In this document: positions 1 to 7,992 of the stretch, in pieces | Position numbering within the stretch: the stretch's first letter is position 1 | How the letters are laid out: each line of letters begins with the position of its first letter | Assembly: GCA_963773685.1 (NCBI GenBank) | Contig: CAVZBY010000010.1 | Coordinates: 62,001 to 126,000 of the forward strand | DNA: 64,000 nucleotides | From: JALHVH01 sp963773685 | GTDB taxonomy: Bacteria > Acidobacteriota > Aminicenantia > Aminicenantales > Saccharicenantaceae | Direction: 5' to 3' | Made by a program: the position numbers and the translations under genes | Notes under the pieces: generated by a model | The model's database searches: none | What the model saw: only the letters and a program-made list of their open reading frames with translations | What the model was told of the DNA's origin: nothing

Positions 1-122
1 TTGACGGTCTTGGCCGGAAGGTCCGAAGAAGCGGCCTCGCTCCCCTCCCCGGCCGGGCTCGCGCCCGAGAAAAAGAGCGCCAGGAGGATGATCGCGGCCA
101 GACCGGTCTTTGGAAGCCTCAA
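1..122 (-). CDS. atpF: ATP synthase F0 subunit b, partial (C-terminus beyond window)
   Basis: Only about 40 codons are in the window. The reading frame opens with TTG at 122, inside a TTGA overlap with the stop of the upstream gene, and begins MRLPKTGLAAIILLALFFSG, a signal-peptide-like hydrophobic stretch, then an acidic/Ser segment and AKTVN. Membrane b subunits of several deep-branching phyla carry such a cleavable-looking leader before a 'KTVNF' membrane start. Together with the b-type protein directly upstream this suggests the paired b/b' stator genes of F1Fo ATP synthase, with the rest of the atp operon to the left. The call rests on context and a short stretch, so it is tentative. Confidence 0.5.
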   Translation of the reverse strand, partial: MRLPKTGLAAIILLALFFSGASPAGEGSEAASSDLPAKTV

Positions 123-535
123 TGTACGACCTTCTTTTCGATGCGTTCCGCCAGGCGGCCGGCTTCGCCCTCCAACTGCTCCTTGAGCCGGCGGACCTGT
201 TCTTCGAGCTCGGCCTTGGCCTTCTCGATCCTGTCGCGCGTGTCCGCTTGGACCTCGGCGATGAGGCGGGCCTTTTCACCGAGGGCCTGGGCCTCGAGCT
301 CTTCCCGCATCCGCTCCGAAGAGGCCCGGGCCTCTCTGAGCTCGTCCTCGATCCGGCGGAGGTCCCGCTCCCCGGCCTCGATGGCGGCCTTGGCCGCGTC
401 GCGGTCGGCGGACTCGCGGCCGCGGCGCTTTTCCAGGATCCGGCCAACGGGCTTGAAGAACACCCGGGTCAGGACGAGGACGAGGACCCAGACAAGGAGG
501 AAGATGACGATGAAGGTAAGATCGATGGCCAGCAT
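119..535 (-). CDS. atpF: ATP synthase F0 subunit b (b'-type stator)
   Basis: 138-residue protein with one N-terminal membrane helix (residues about 4-26, FIVIFLLVWVLVLVLTRVFF) followed by KPVGRILEKRR and a long highly charged coiled coil, the architecture of the peripheral-stalk b subunit that links the membrane a/c sector to F1 delta. Length is slightly short of the usual 150-170 residues. It lies 42 bases after folC and overlaps the next gene by four bases (TTGA), so it is translated in the same transcript. Two consecutive b-like genes imply a b/b' heterodimeric stalk. The start at 535 is the only ATG upstream of the membrane helix; the ribosome-binding site (GGAAAA) is weak. Confidence 0.8.
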   Translation of the reverse strand: MLAIDLTFIVIFLLVWVLVLVLTRVFFKPVGRILEKRRGRESADRDAAKAAIEAGERDLRRIEDELREARASSERMREELEAQALGEKARLIAEVQADTRDRIEKAKAELEEQVRRLKEQLEGEAGRLAERIEKKVVH

Positions 536-577
536 GTCATTTTCCGGTCCGGAACCGTAGATGAAAATGTAGCATTT

Positions 578-1867
578 TCAACGCGAAAAAACAATTTTCT
601 TGATCTCCCCGACCAGGAACAGGGAGCCCGCGGCGACGACCGGAGTCGTCGCCCCGGCAAGGCCTTTGGCCAGCTTCAAGGCCTTCCCGATATCGGGTTC
701 GATGAGGATATTGCCGCGGCGTCCTTTCCAGAGCCGGAGCACCTCCTCCGGGTCCGCCGCCCGGGCCATCGGGATCCTCGTCAGAACGACCGTTCGGGCG
801 AGGGGGAACAGGGACGCGGCCATGGCCCCGATGTCCTTGTCCTTCATGGCATCGAAGATCAGGATGACCGGCTTCCGCACGGCGTCGCGAAGATAGGCGG
901 CGAGCGAAGCGGCGCCCTCGGGATTATGGGCCCCGTCCAGGATGACCGGCGGCTTCGAGCCGACCGTTTCCAGCCGGCCCTCCCACCGCGTGCGGCCGAC
1001 GGCGGCGATCATCTTCCCCTGGTCGAGCGGCCTCCAGACGCGGTCGAGGACCTCGGCAGCCCGGATGGCGACGGCCGCATTCTCCCCCTGGTGGAATCCG
1101 GGAAGGGAAGGCTTGAATTCATACCGGCTCTTTCCCGTATCGTAAGCGAACCGGGCGCCGCCTCCGGCGGCAGCGGCGAACGCCGTTCCCGGCCCAAAAA
1201 CCTCGACGACGGGGGCCCGAAGCTCCCGGGCCCGGCGGCGGATCACCCTCAGGGCCGTTCCCCGGCGGACGCCGCAGACGACAGGGACTCCAGGCTTGAT
1301 GATCCCCGCTTTTTCGAAGGCGATCTCGGCCAGTGTCCCGCCCAGGTACGTCTGATGGTCCAGGGAGATGGTCGTTATGACCGAAAGCACGGGCGTCACC
1401 GCGTTCGTGGCGTCGAACCTCCCGCCCATGCCGACTTCCAGGATCGCACAATCCACGGCTTCCTCGGCGAAATGGAGGAGGGCCGCCGCCGTGAGGGCCT
1501 CGAAGAAGGTCGGCGGATGGGGCAGCCCCCCGGAGACGACCAGCGCCTCCGCCCTTTCCCGGACGGCCGTGAGAGCCCGCGCGAACGACCCGGCGGTGAC
1601 GAGATCGTCGCCGATGCGGATGCGCTCCTCGACGCGGACAAGATGCGGGGAGGTGTACAGGCCCGTCCGGAGCCCGTGCTCCGTCAGGATCCGGGCGAGC
1701 ATGGCGGCGACCGAACCCTTTCCGTTCGTGCCGGCGACGAGGACGGAGGGGAAACGAAGGTCGGGGCGCCCCAGCGCTCCGAGAAGGGCGCGGATGTTAT
1801 CGAGCCCGAGCTTGATCCCGAACCGCTGGAGGGACTTCAGATAATCGAGGCTCTGCCCATGGGTCAT
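578..1867 (-). CDS. folC: Dihydrofolate synthase / folylpolyglutamate synthase
   Basis: 429-residue Mur-ligase-fold enzyme that adds L-glutamate to dihydropteroate and further gamma-glutamates to reduced folates using ATP. The P-loop VLVAGTNGKGSV is near residue 45, followed by SPHL, the Mg2+/substrate motif EVGMGGRFDATN, and LDHQTYLGGTLAEIAFEKAG, all standard for FolC; the C-terminal domain has ILDGAHNPEGA. The ATG at 1867 overlaps the accD stop (ATGA), so translation is coupled. The accD-folC order is common in bacteria. A longer open frame continues upstream to 2254 but that part is antisense-like frame shadow of accD. Confidence 0.93.
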   Translation of the reverse strand: MTHGQSLDYLKSLQRFGIKLGLDNIRALLGALGRPDLRFPSVLVAGTNGKGSVAAMLARILTEHGLRTGLYTSPHLVRVEERIRIGDDLVTAGSFARALTAVRERAEALVVSGGLPHPPTFFEALTAAALLHFAEEAVDCAILEVGMGGRFDATNAVTPVLSVITTISLDHQTYLGGTLAEIAFEKAGIIKPGVPVVCGVRRGTALRVIRRRARELRAPVVEVFGPGTAFAAAAGGGARFAYDTGKSRYEFKPSLPGFHQGENAAVAIRAAEVLDRVWRPLDQGKMIAAVGRTRWEGRLETVGSKPPVILDGAHNPEGAASLAAYLRDAVRKPVILIFDAMKDKDIGAMAASLFPLARTVVLTRIPMARAADPEEVLRLWKGRRGNILIEPDIGKALKLAKGLAGATTPVVAAGSLFLVGEIKKIVFSR

Positions 1868-2658
1868 TGAGCTTCGTTCAGGAACAGGCGGAGCGCCCGG
1901 ATGATGTAGTCCCTGAGCTTCTGCCGGACGACCACGTCGTCGACCATGCCGTGGGCGAGGAGGAATTCCGACCGCTGGAATCCCTTGGGCAGCTTCTCCT
2001 TGATGGTCTGTTCGATGACCCTGGGGCCGGCGAAGCCGATCAGGGCTTGGGGCTCGGCGATATTGATGTCGCCCAGCATCGCGAAGCTCGCCGTCGTCCC
2101 CCCGGTCGTCGGGTCGGCCAGGACGGAGATGAAGGGGACCTTCGCTTCGCCCATCCGGGCGATGGCGGCGCTCGTCTTCATCATCTGCATCAGGGACATC
2201 ATGCCTTCCTGCATCCGCATGCCGCCGGAGCAGGAGACGATGATGAGCGGGCACTGCTCGGCGATGGCCCGCTCGCAGGCCCGGGTGATCTTCTCGCCGA
2301 CGACCGAGGCCACGCTGCCGCCCATGAACCCGAACTCCATGGCCAGGACATAAAGGGGGATGCCGCCCATCGTCCCGCGGGCCGTCTGGATGGCGTCGGC
2401 GAGGCCGGAGCGCGCCTGGCTGTCCGCGAGCCGCTTGGCGTATTTCTGCGTGTCCTCGAACCCGAGGAAATCGACCGGAAAGATGTTCTCGTCGAGGGTC
2501 TCGTACCGGCCGTCGTCGAACAGCATCCGGAGCCGCTCCGCCGAGGAGATCCGGAAATGGAAATTGCAGGCCGGGCAGACGGAGGAATTGTCCAGGATGT
2601 CCTGCTTATAGAGGATGCGCTGGCAGTTGTTGCATCGGGTCCAGAGGCTGTCGTTCAT
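1864..2658 (-). CDS. accD: Acetyl-CoA carboxylase carboxyltransferase beta subunit
   Basis: 264-residue AccD, which with AccA transfers the carboxyl group from biotin carboxyl carrier protein to acetyl-CoA, the first step of fatty acid synthesis. An N-terminal zinc ribbon is visible (CNNC near residue 10, CPAC about 20 residues later), followed by the crotonase-like fold with GSMGSV-like segment FMGGSVASVVGEKI and SCSGGMRMQEGMMSLMQM. The ATG at 2658 is preceded by AGAGGGAG, a good ribosome-binding site; an in-frame start at 2691 would overlap the upstream gene and lacks one. AccA is not in the window. The gene sits between a receiver protein and folC with 19-base and 4-base-overlap junctions. 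Confidence 0.93.
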   Translation of the reverse strand: MNDSLWTRCNNCQRILYKQDILDNSSVCPACNFHFRISSAERLRMLFDDGRYETLDENIFPVDFLGFEDTQKYAKRLADSQARSGLADAIQTARGTMGGIPLYVLAMEFGFMGGSVASVVGEKITRACERAIAEQCPLIIVSCSGGMRMQEGMMSLMQMMKTSAAIARMGEAKVPFISVLADPTTGGTTASFAMLGDINIAEPQALIGFAGPRVIEQTIKEKLPKGFQRSEFLLAHGMVDDVVVRQKLRDYIIRALRLFLNEAQ

Positions 2659-2677
2659 GCTCCCTCTTTCGGCCGGC

Positions 2678-3175
2678 TCAGGCGGACGCATCCTTCTCCC
2701 GGGCCGCCTTCTCCTTGGGCTTGTGGGGCTTGGCCTTGACCTTCTGGGACAGGTGTTCGATGACGGAATCCGGGTCGGGAAGCTCCTCCTCGATGTCCTC
2801 CTCGTCGTGAAGGAGCTGTTGGACGGAGCTGACGAACTTTTCCGGATCGACGGGCTTTTCGAAATAGTCGGCGGCGCCGAAGGAGGACAGGGCCTCGTGC
2901 TTGTACTGGGGGCCCCTGTAGAGCCCGGTGACGATGATCACCGGGACGCGCCCGCCCGACTCCTGGGAGATCTTCTTGGTCAGGTCGAAGCCGTGGATCT
3001 TGGGGAGGATGGCCTCCAGGATGACGAGGTCCGGCTTCTCCGACTTGAACTTATCGTAGGCCGCCTGTCCGTCGGCGGCCTTGATGATCTGGACCTTCTG
3101 CGTTTTCAGCAGTTTGACCATCGCCTCGAGGCTCTGCTGGTCGTAATCGACGATCAACACCTTTTTTCCGGTCAT
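2678..3175 (-). CDS. Stand-alone receiver-domain protein with Glu at the phosphorylation site
   Basis: 165 residues: a CheY-like receiver (residues 4-125) plus a charged Lys/Pro/Glu-rich tail and no output domain. Receiver landmarks are present: KVLIVDYD at the start, VIIVTG (switch Thr), and EKPVD (conserved Lys-Pro). The phosphoacceptor Asp is replaced: the segment reads PDLVILEAILP, with Glu54 (codon 3014-3016) in place of Asp, and the acidic pair is D-Y-D rather than D-D. This should be a constitutive or non-phosphorylated receiver. It heads the accD-folC-atpF transcript behind a clear promoter. The start at 3175 fits the receiver boundary; upstream codons in frame precede the promoter. 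Confidence 0.85.
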   Translation of the reverse strand: MTGKKVLIVDYDQQSLEAMVKLLKTQKVQIIKAADGQAAYDKFKSEKPDLVILEAILPKIHGFDLTKKISQESGGRVPVIIVTGLYRGPQYKHEALSSFGAADYFEKPVDPEKFVSSVQQLLHDEEDIEEELPDPDSVIEHLSQKVKAKPHKPKEKAAREKDASA

Positions 3176-3190
3176 GGGGCACCGCCCGGA

Positions 3191-3219
3191 ATTGTATTGA
3201 AATCGGGAAAGGATGTCAA
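3191..3219 (-). promoter_or_regulatory. Sigma-70-type promoter for the receiver-accD-folC-atp run
   Basis: On the minus strand TTGACA (3214-3219) and TACAAT (3191-3196) are separated by 17 bases. The start codon at 3175 is 15 bases past the -10 box, so the leader would be only about eight bases and has no clear ribosome-binding site. Confidence 0.7.
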
Positions 3220-3256
3220 CGAACCGGACATGCGGCAAATGCGGACGGAGGGACAG

Positions 3257-3286
3257 TTGGCGGGAACGGACGACATGGGTTAAAAT
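3257..3286 (+). promoter_or_regulatory. Probable promoter of the glycan cluster
   Basis: TTGGCG (3257-3262) and TAAAAT (3281-3286) with an 18-base spacer, divergent from the receiver-gene promoter. A ribosome-binding site (GAGGGACGGGA) lies before the ATG at 3319. Confidence 0.5.
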
Positions 3287-3318
3287 ATCCCTGGTTGATT
3301 CGTCATCGAGGGACGGGA

Positions 3319-4872
3319 ATGCACCAGACTTCGCCAACGGAAGCCTATATTGAAGAGATGTACGGGAAGCTGCTCGGCCGCAGGCCCGACAAAGAAGGAC
3401 TCGACCACTACACCGGCATGCTGGCTCGGGGGGAGCTGACCCGCACTGAATTCGTTCACCATCTGAAGAATTCGACGGAGTACTGGCTGCGCCGTTTCCC
3501 CGGGGATATCCCGCGACGGGCCCAGGAGAATATAGCCCTGAACGACCGGGAGATCCGGGAAAAGAGGACCGTCCTGCAGTCCCGGCCCTTCATCTTCAAC
3601 ATCGACCTGATCGGGGTCTGCGATATGAACCCGCCCTGCAGCATGTGCTTTAACTGGAAAGATGGCCGGAGCCCTCGCTTTCATAAAGGGCTGACGGTTG
3701 AAGACATCAAGCGCTTCGGCGAGCACCTCCAGCTGGCCCACGAGGTCATCAATTGCGGCATCGGAGAGCCCCTTCTCAACCGCGACCTGATCCCCATCCT
3801 GCGGCTTTTCCATGATTGGGGCAAACCCTTCGGTTTCAACTCCAACGGCCTCGCCCTCAGCCCGGCCCTGACCGAACGGATGGTCCCCTATTTCGAGATC
3901 CTCACCATCCTTTTTTCTCTAGACGCCGCCACGGCGGAAACCTACGCCAAGGTGCGGGGCCGCTTCTTCGACCGAGTGGTGGAGAACATCGCCCATTACA
4001 GCGCCAGACGGCGGGAAGTAGCGCCTGACGGCCTTGCCTCCAAAACCGGCATCGTCTTCATGCCCATGCGCAGTAACCGCCGCGAAACGGCCGACTTCAT
4101 CCGCTTGGGGGCCCGCCTGGGCGTCGACGTCGTGGAGCTCCGGGCCCTGAACCGGATCGATGAGAACTGGGTCGTCCGTCGGGGCGATTTTACGTTCGAC
4201 TACTTTCGGGAGATCCTCACCCCGGCCGAGCTCGAGGAGATCAGGCAGGAAGCGGCGGAAGTCGCCGCCGCGGAAGGGATCCGCCTGGATTGCCAGTATC
4301 AGGTCTCTCCGGAGAGCACGTTCGCCTTTTTCCTCCCGCCCCAGTACCGGGACCTGGGCATCCGCTGCGTCCTGCCCTGGCGTTTCATCCTGCCCTATCA
4401 GAACGGCAATACGATCCCCTGCTGCTTCATTTCCGACGATCTCGGCGACTGGCGCAAGACCGGCCTGGAAAAGCTGTGGAACGGCCCCTTCATGCAGGAC
4501 CTGCGCGGCCGGATGGCCACGGGGAGACTGCCCGATGTCTGCCGCCGTTTCCCCTCCTGTCCGGTGGTGCAGGCCACGCTGTCCGAGGAACGCGGCCTCC
4601 ATTCCGGATCCGCAGGCGCGCCGGACGCTCACCCCGCGCCGGACGTCCCGGAGACGATGCCGGCGCTGCGACTCAGGGCGCCGGAGAATCGGGCCTTCAT
4701 GAAGCGTGCCGTCCAAGCGTTGAGGAAACGCTTCAATCTGGAATTGCACCACAGCCTCGGCGAATGGCTCGCGCGGCAGGAAAAGGCCGATCGCGAGCTG
4801 GCCGAGGAGGTCCAACGCCTGCGGGCCGAGGTCTCCGAGCTCCACCGGGAGCGGGAGAAGCCCAAGGGCTGA
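3319..4872 (+). CDS. Radical SAM/SPASM protein with N-terminal DUF4214 domain
   Basis: 517 residues. Residues 8-60 match the DUF4214 pattern (YIEEMYGKLLGRRPDKEGLD), a module found in glycan-related and surface proteins. A radical SAM core follows; its cluster motif is VCDMNPPCSMC, with Cys101, Cys107 and Cys110 giving CX5CX2C rather than the usual CX3CX2C. The C-terminal SPASM-type region has CVLPW, IPCCF, CRRFPSC and typical WNGPFMQDLRGRM spacing. The last 50 residues are a charged coiled coil. It heads a run of glycosyltransferases, so I infer a role in making or tailoring a surface glycan, substrate unknown. Start 3319 has GAGGGACGGGA before it; a TTG at 3295 in frame is less likely. Confidence 0.85.
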   Translation: MHQTSPTEAYIEEMYGKLLGRRPDKEGLDHYTGMLARGELTRTEFVHHLKNSTEYWLRRFPGDIPRRAQENIALNDREIREKRTVLQSRPFIFNIDLIGVCDMNPPCSMCFNWKDGRSPRFHKGLTVEDIKRFGEHLQLAHEVINCGIGEPLLNRDLIPILRLFHDWGKPFGFNSNGLALSPALTERMVPYFEILTILFSLDAATAETYAKVRGRFFDRVVENIAHYSARRREVAPDGLASKTGIVFMPMRSNRRETADFIRLGARLGVDVVELRALNRIDENWVVRRGDFTFDYFREILTPAELEEIRQEAAEVAAAEGIRLDCQYQVSPESTFAFFLPPQYRDLGIRCVLPWRFILPYQNGNTIPCCFISDDLGDWRKTGLEKLWNGPFMQDLRGRMATGRLPDVCRRFPSCPVVQATLSEERGLHSGSAGAPDAHPAPDVPETMPALRLRAPENRAFMKRAVQALRKRFNLELHHSLGEWLARQEKADRELAEEVQRLRAEVSELHREREKPKG

Positions 4873-4876
4873 GCGA

Positions 4877-4905
4877 TTGACTTTCCCCAGGGCCTCTCCT
4901 ACAAT
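4877..4905 (+). promoter_or_regulatory. Promoter just inside the glycan cluster (leaderless mRNA expected)
   Basis: TTGACT (4877-4882), 17-base spacer, TACAAT (4900-4905). The next ATG is at 4912, only six bases after the -10 box, so the transcript would start at or beside the start codon. Confidence 0.7.
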
Positions 4906-4911
4906 CAGGCC

Positions 4912-5208
4912 ATGGAACGCGAGGAGATGCTCGCCCGCATAGCCGCGATCAAGACCGAAGTCGACGCCGCCAACGTCGATATCATCCGCCGCCTGATCGC
5001 CGAACGCCGCATCCACATGCAGACGTCGCACCGCGCTTCCCTCCCGGGAAGACTGATCAATAGCCTTCGACGGAAGCTCCTTTTCGAGGTGGAGCGGGGG
5101 TTCGAGCCCGTGTTCGAGCGGCAGCGCGAGATCGACCTGCGCCTGCTCAAGGAGATCGAAGCCCTCAAGGCGGCGCTGGAGCAAAAGGGGCATGGCGCCG
5201 GCGGCTGA
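4912..5208 (+). CDS. Small coiled-coil protein of the glycan cluster
   Basis: 98 residues, no family recognised. It is strongly helical and charged; the C-terminal half (LLFEVERGFEPVFERQREID, then LLKEIEALKAALEQK) resembles the C-terminal coil of the preceding radical SAM protein and of the 171-residue protein encoded at 7477-7992. It has its own promoter 6 bases upstream and overlaps the next glycosyltransferase gene by 17 bases. Likely an interaction or scaffold protein for glycan assembly, by inference from position and shared coil. Confidence 0.65.
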   Translation: MEREEMLARIAAIKTEVDAANVDIIRRLIAERRIHMQTSHRASLPGRLINSLRRKLLFEVERGFEPVFERQREIDLRLLKEIEALKAALEQKGHGAGG

Positions 5209-6281
5209 GGCCGGGGGCGTCGCGGGCCGCTCCCTGACCATCGTCGTCTGCGCTCCCCAGGTTCCGTTCGTCAGAGGCGGCGCGGAGGAGCACGTGGACT
5301 CCCTTTGCCGGGAGCTGCGCGCCCGGGGCCATCGGGCGGAGCTCGTCACGCTCCCTTACAAATGGTATCCCCGGGCCCAGCTGTGGCGCAGCATGGAGAT
5401 GTGGGAGCTGGCCGACCTGGGCGAAGCGAACGGGCTCAAGATCGACCTGGTCATCGCCACCAAGTTCCCGTCCTATTTCGTCCGTCACAGCCGCCAGGTC
5501 CTCTGGCTGATCCATCAGTACCGCCAGCTCTATGACCTCTACGGCACGGCATATTCGGATCACAGCCCGGACCGATGGCGCGACCGCCGGCTCCACCGCC
5601 GGTTCGTGGCCCGCGACACCGCCGCCCTGGCCCGTTATGCCCGGCGTTTCACCAATTCGAACAACACCCGGGAGCGGATGTCCCGATACAACGGGCTGGA
5701 CGCCGAGACCCTCTATCATCCTCCCAAGCTGGCCGGACGGCTGCAGGGCCTGGAATACGGCGATTACGTTCTTTCGGTCGGCCGTTTGGAAACGTTGAAG
5801 AGAACGGAAGGCCTGATCCGCGCCCTGGCGCTGACGGAGACGCCGGTCCGAGCGGTGGTCGCCGGCACGGGGCCCGAGGAGGGCCGGCTTCGGCAGCTCG
5901 CCCGGGACCTGGGGCTGGCGTCGCGGGTCGAGTTCGCGGGATATGTGGACGACGACCGGCTTATCGATCTTTACGGCCGCTGTCTGGGCGTCTTTTTCGC
6001 TCCGGTCGATGAAGATTACGGGTATATCACGCTGGAGGCTTTCCTGGCCGCCAAGCCGGTCCTGACCTGCAGGGACTCGGGCGGTCCGATGGAATTCGTG
6101 GTTCACGAACAAAAGCGGGTTCATCCTGCCGCCCGAGGATTGGACGGCGGCGGCGTCCGCCATCGACCGGCTCTTCCGCGACCGGGCGCTCTGCCGGAGC
6201 CTCGGCGAGGCCGGCCGGGAGGCGGTGCGCTCCATCACCTGGGACCATGCGATCTCCCGACTGCTGGAGGGAGCCGGTTGA
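5192..6281 (+). CDS. GT4 family glycosyltransferase, frame broken near 6112-6115
   Basis: GT-B fold enzyme. The start (ATG 5192) is followed by IVVCAPQVPFVRGGAEEHV, the acceptor-side loop; the donor-site block FFAPVDEDYGYITLEAFLAAKPVL contains the E-X7-E signature. After VVHEQ the frame is lost at a run of four A (6112-6115). Removing one A restores SGFILPPEDWTAAASAIDRL and a normal end ...SRLLEGAG with TGA at 6279-6281. Without this correction the gene appears fused in frame to the next one, giving a false 762-residue double glycosyltransferase. The true product would be about 362 residues. The break may be a sequence error or a real mutation. Confidence 0.8.
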
Positions 6282-7480
6282 AGATCGCCTGGTTCAGCCC
6301 GCTTTCCCCCGTGCCGAGCGGCATCGCCGATTACAGCGAGGAATTGCTGCCGAGCCTCGCCCGCCATGCGGCCATCGACATCTATATCGATCCGTCCTAC
6401 GCCCCGAGCAACGCCGGGATCGCCCGCGCTTTCACCGTCCGGCCGTTCGATCCGGAGACGTTCCGGGCCGGGGATTACGATCACATCGTGTACCATATGG
6501 GCAACGATTTCACGGCCCACCGCTATATCCATGACGCCATGCGGCGCTTCCCCGGCGTGATGGTCCTTCACGATCTCGTGCTCATGGGCTTTTACGCCGC
6601 TCGTCAGGGCGCCGGCAAGGACTTCGCCGGCTTTATCCGCTTCCTTCAGCGATTCTACCCTGATAAAGCGTCCTGGATCGAAGAGGAGTATGCCGGCCGC
6701 TACCCCTTTCCGCTCTGGGAGAGAGAATCGGCCCTGCAGATGCCGATGAACGAAGAGGTCTGCCGTCTGGCCGCCGGAGTCATCACCCATTCCCAATATG
6801 TCCTGGCGCGGCTCGACCTGCAGGCCGGAAAACCCGCCGCCGTCATTCCCCACCACGGGCACCCCACCCATCCCTTCGATCGGGAGGCGATCCGCGCCGG
6901 GCTCGGCGTGAAGCCCGGCCAGGTTCTCCTCATTTCCACCGGCTACGTCACCCGCAATAAGCGCTACCACGTGGTGCTGGAAGTCCTGGAGGAGCTGGGC
7001 CGGCCCGACCTGCGCTACCTGATCGTCGGGCGCGACGGCGAAGGCCTTTTGAAGCAGATGCGGATCGCCGGCCGGCCCGACGTGCAGACCCGGGGATTCG
7101 TTCCCCTCGCCGAGATGGAACAGCTGATCGCCGCCGCCGATATCGGCATCAATCTGCGCAGCCCGACCATGGGCGAAAGCTCCGGTTCCCTCATGCGTAT
7201 GATGAGCTACGGATTGCCGGTCGTCGTGAGCGACTGCGGATCGTACCGCGAGATCCCCGATCATTGCGCCGTCAAGATCGATACGGGGATCGACGAAAAG
7301 GAAGAGCTCAAAGCCTTCATCGCCGCCCTGGCCGACAGCCCCGACCTGCGGGCGGCCCTGGGCCGCGAGGCGGCGCGTTACGCCGGCGAAACGTGCGGCA
7401 TCGACCGTTGCGCCGATCTGTACGCGGCGTTTCTGCGCGACATGCGAGCGGAGCGCCCGGCGCGGAGGGAACCCCGATGA
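6278..7480 (+). CDS. GT4 family glycosyltransferase
   Basis: 400-residue GT-B glycosyltransferase starting at TTG 6278, inside a TTGA overlap with the restored stop of the previous gene; it begins LKIAWFSPLSPVPSGIADYS, a typical GT4 N-terminus with the PSGIADY loop. The C-terminal Rossmann domain has LLISTGYVTRNKRYHV, then INLRSPTMGESSGSLMRMMS (donor-binding E...S..M) and GLPVVVSDCGSYREIPD. Very similar ordering is seen in enzymes that transfer mannose or rhamnose in O-antigen-type synthesis, but sugar specificity cannot be read. It overlaps the next gene by four bases (ATGA). Confidence 0.87.
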   Translation: MKIAWFSPLSPVPSGIADYSEELLPSLARHAAIDIYIDPSYAPSNAGIARAFTVRPFDPETFRAGDYDHIVYHMGNDFTAHRYIHDAMRRFPGVMVLHDLVLMGFYAARQGAGKDFAGFIRFLQRFYPDKASWIEEEYAGRYPFPLWERESALQMPMNEEVCRLAAGVITHSQYVLARLDLQAGKPAAVIPHHGHPTHPFDREAIRAGLGVKPGQVLLISTGYVTRNKRYHVVLEVLEELGRPDLRYLIVGRDGEGLLKQMRIAGRPDVQTRGFVPLAEMEQLIAAADIGINLRSPTMGESSGSLMRMMSYGLPVVVSDCGSYREIPDHCAVKIDTGIDEKEELKAFIAALADSPDLRAALGREAARYAGETCGIDRCADLYAAFLRDMRAERPARREPR

Positions 7481-7992
7481 GCGAGACGGACCGGAACAAA
7501 GCGGACATCGACGGGATGCTGAAAGGACTGCGCCGGGAATTCGCCCTCCGGGCGGAAGGGGCCGCAACGGTCGAAGCCGTCGCCGGCGGCCCGGTGGACC
7601 ACGATATTCCGCAGGACTACTGGCACTTCACCGATGAAGAATTGGAGAACGAGCTGTGGAGCCGCGTCCTCGAGCTGGATAGGGCGACGAGCGACCCGGC
7701 TCGGGCCACGGATATTCCGCCCGGCGGCCTTTCGCCGGCAAAACCCGGCCTATCCGGAAGGATCAGAGGCGGATTCAAGAAGCTTTTACTGCCGCTGGTC
7801 CGGCATGCGCTGGCGAGGCAGGACCGCCTGAACCGCCAGTTCGAACACGCGCAATTCATCCAGTTCCTGGTGGTCAGACAGCTCCGTCAGCGCCTGCAGA
7901 AGCTGGAACGCGAGAACCGCGAGCTGGGCCTCCGGCTGGCCGAGCGGGAGATCGAAAAGGCCCCCGGCGGAGAGACCTCCGGCCATGAGTGA
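7477..7992 (+). CDS. Uncharacterised coiled-coil protein of the glycan cluster
   Basis: 171 residues, no family recognised. Residues 1-90 are acidic and probably disordered, with a short PQDYWHFTDEELENELW motif. Residues 95-165 form a basic amphipathic helix (FKKLLLPLVRHALARQDRLN) followed by a coiled coil (VVRQLRQRLQKLERENRELG). This layout recurs in the protein at 4912-5208 and at the C-terminus of the radical SAM protein at 3319-4872. The ATG at 7477 overlaps the previous stop (ATGA) and the end overlaps the next gene by eight bases, so it belongs to the operon. A membrane-surface or scaffold role is inference. Confidence 0.7.
   Translation: MSETDRNKADIDGMLKGLRREFALRAEGAATVEAVAGGPVDHDIPQDYWHFTDEELENELWSRVLELDRATSDPARATDIPPGGLSPAKPGLSGRIRGGFKKLLLPLVRHALARQDRLNRQFEHAQFIQFLVVRQLRQRLQKLERENRELGLRLAEREIEKAPGGETSGHE

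Noticed and set aside
110..1870. 586-codon plus-strand frame opposite atpF and folC
   Set aside because: Shadow of the minus-strand genes.
5192..7480. Single 762-residue double glycosyltransferase fusion
   Set aside because: The junction text is out of frame; removing one A at 6112-6115 restores the normal end of the first enzyme and a TTGA-overlapped start of the second.
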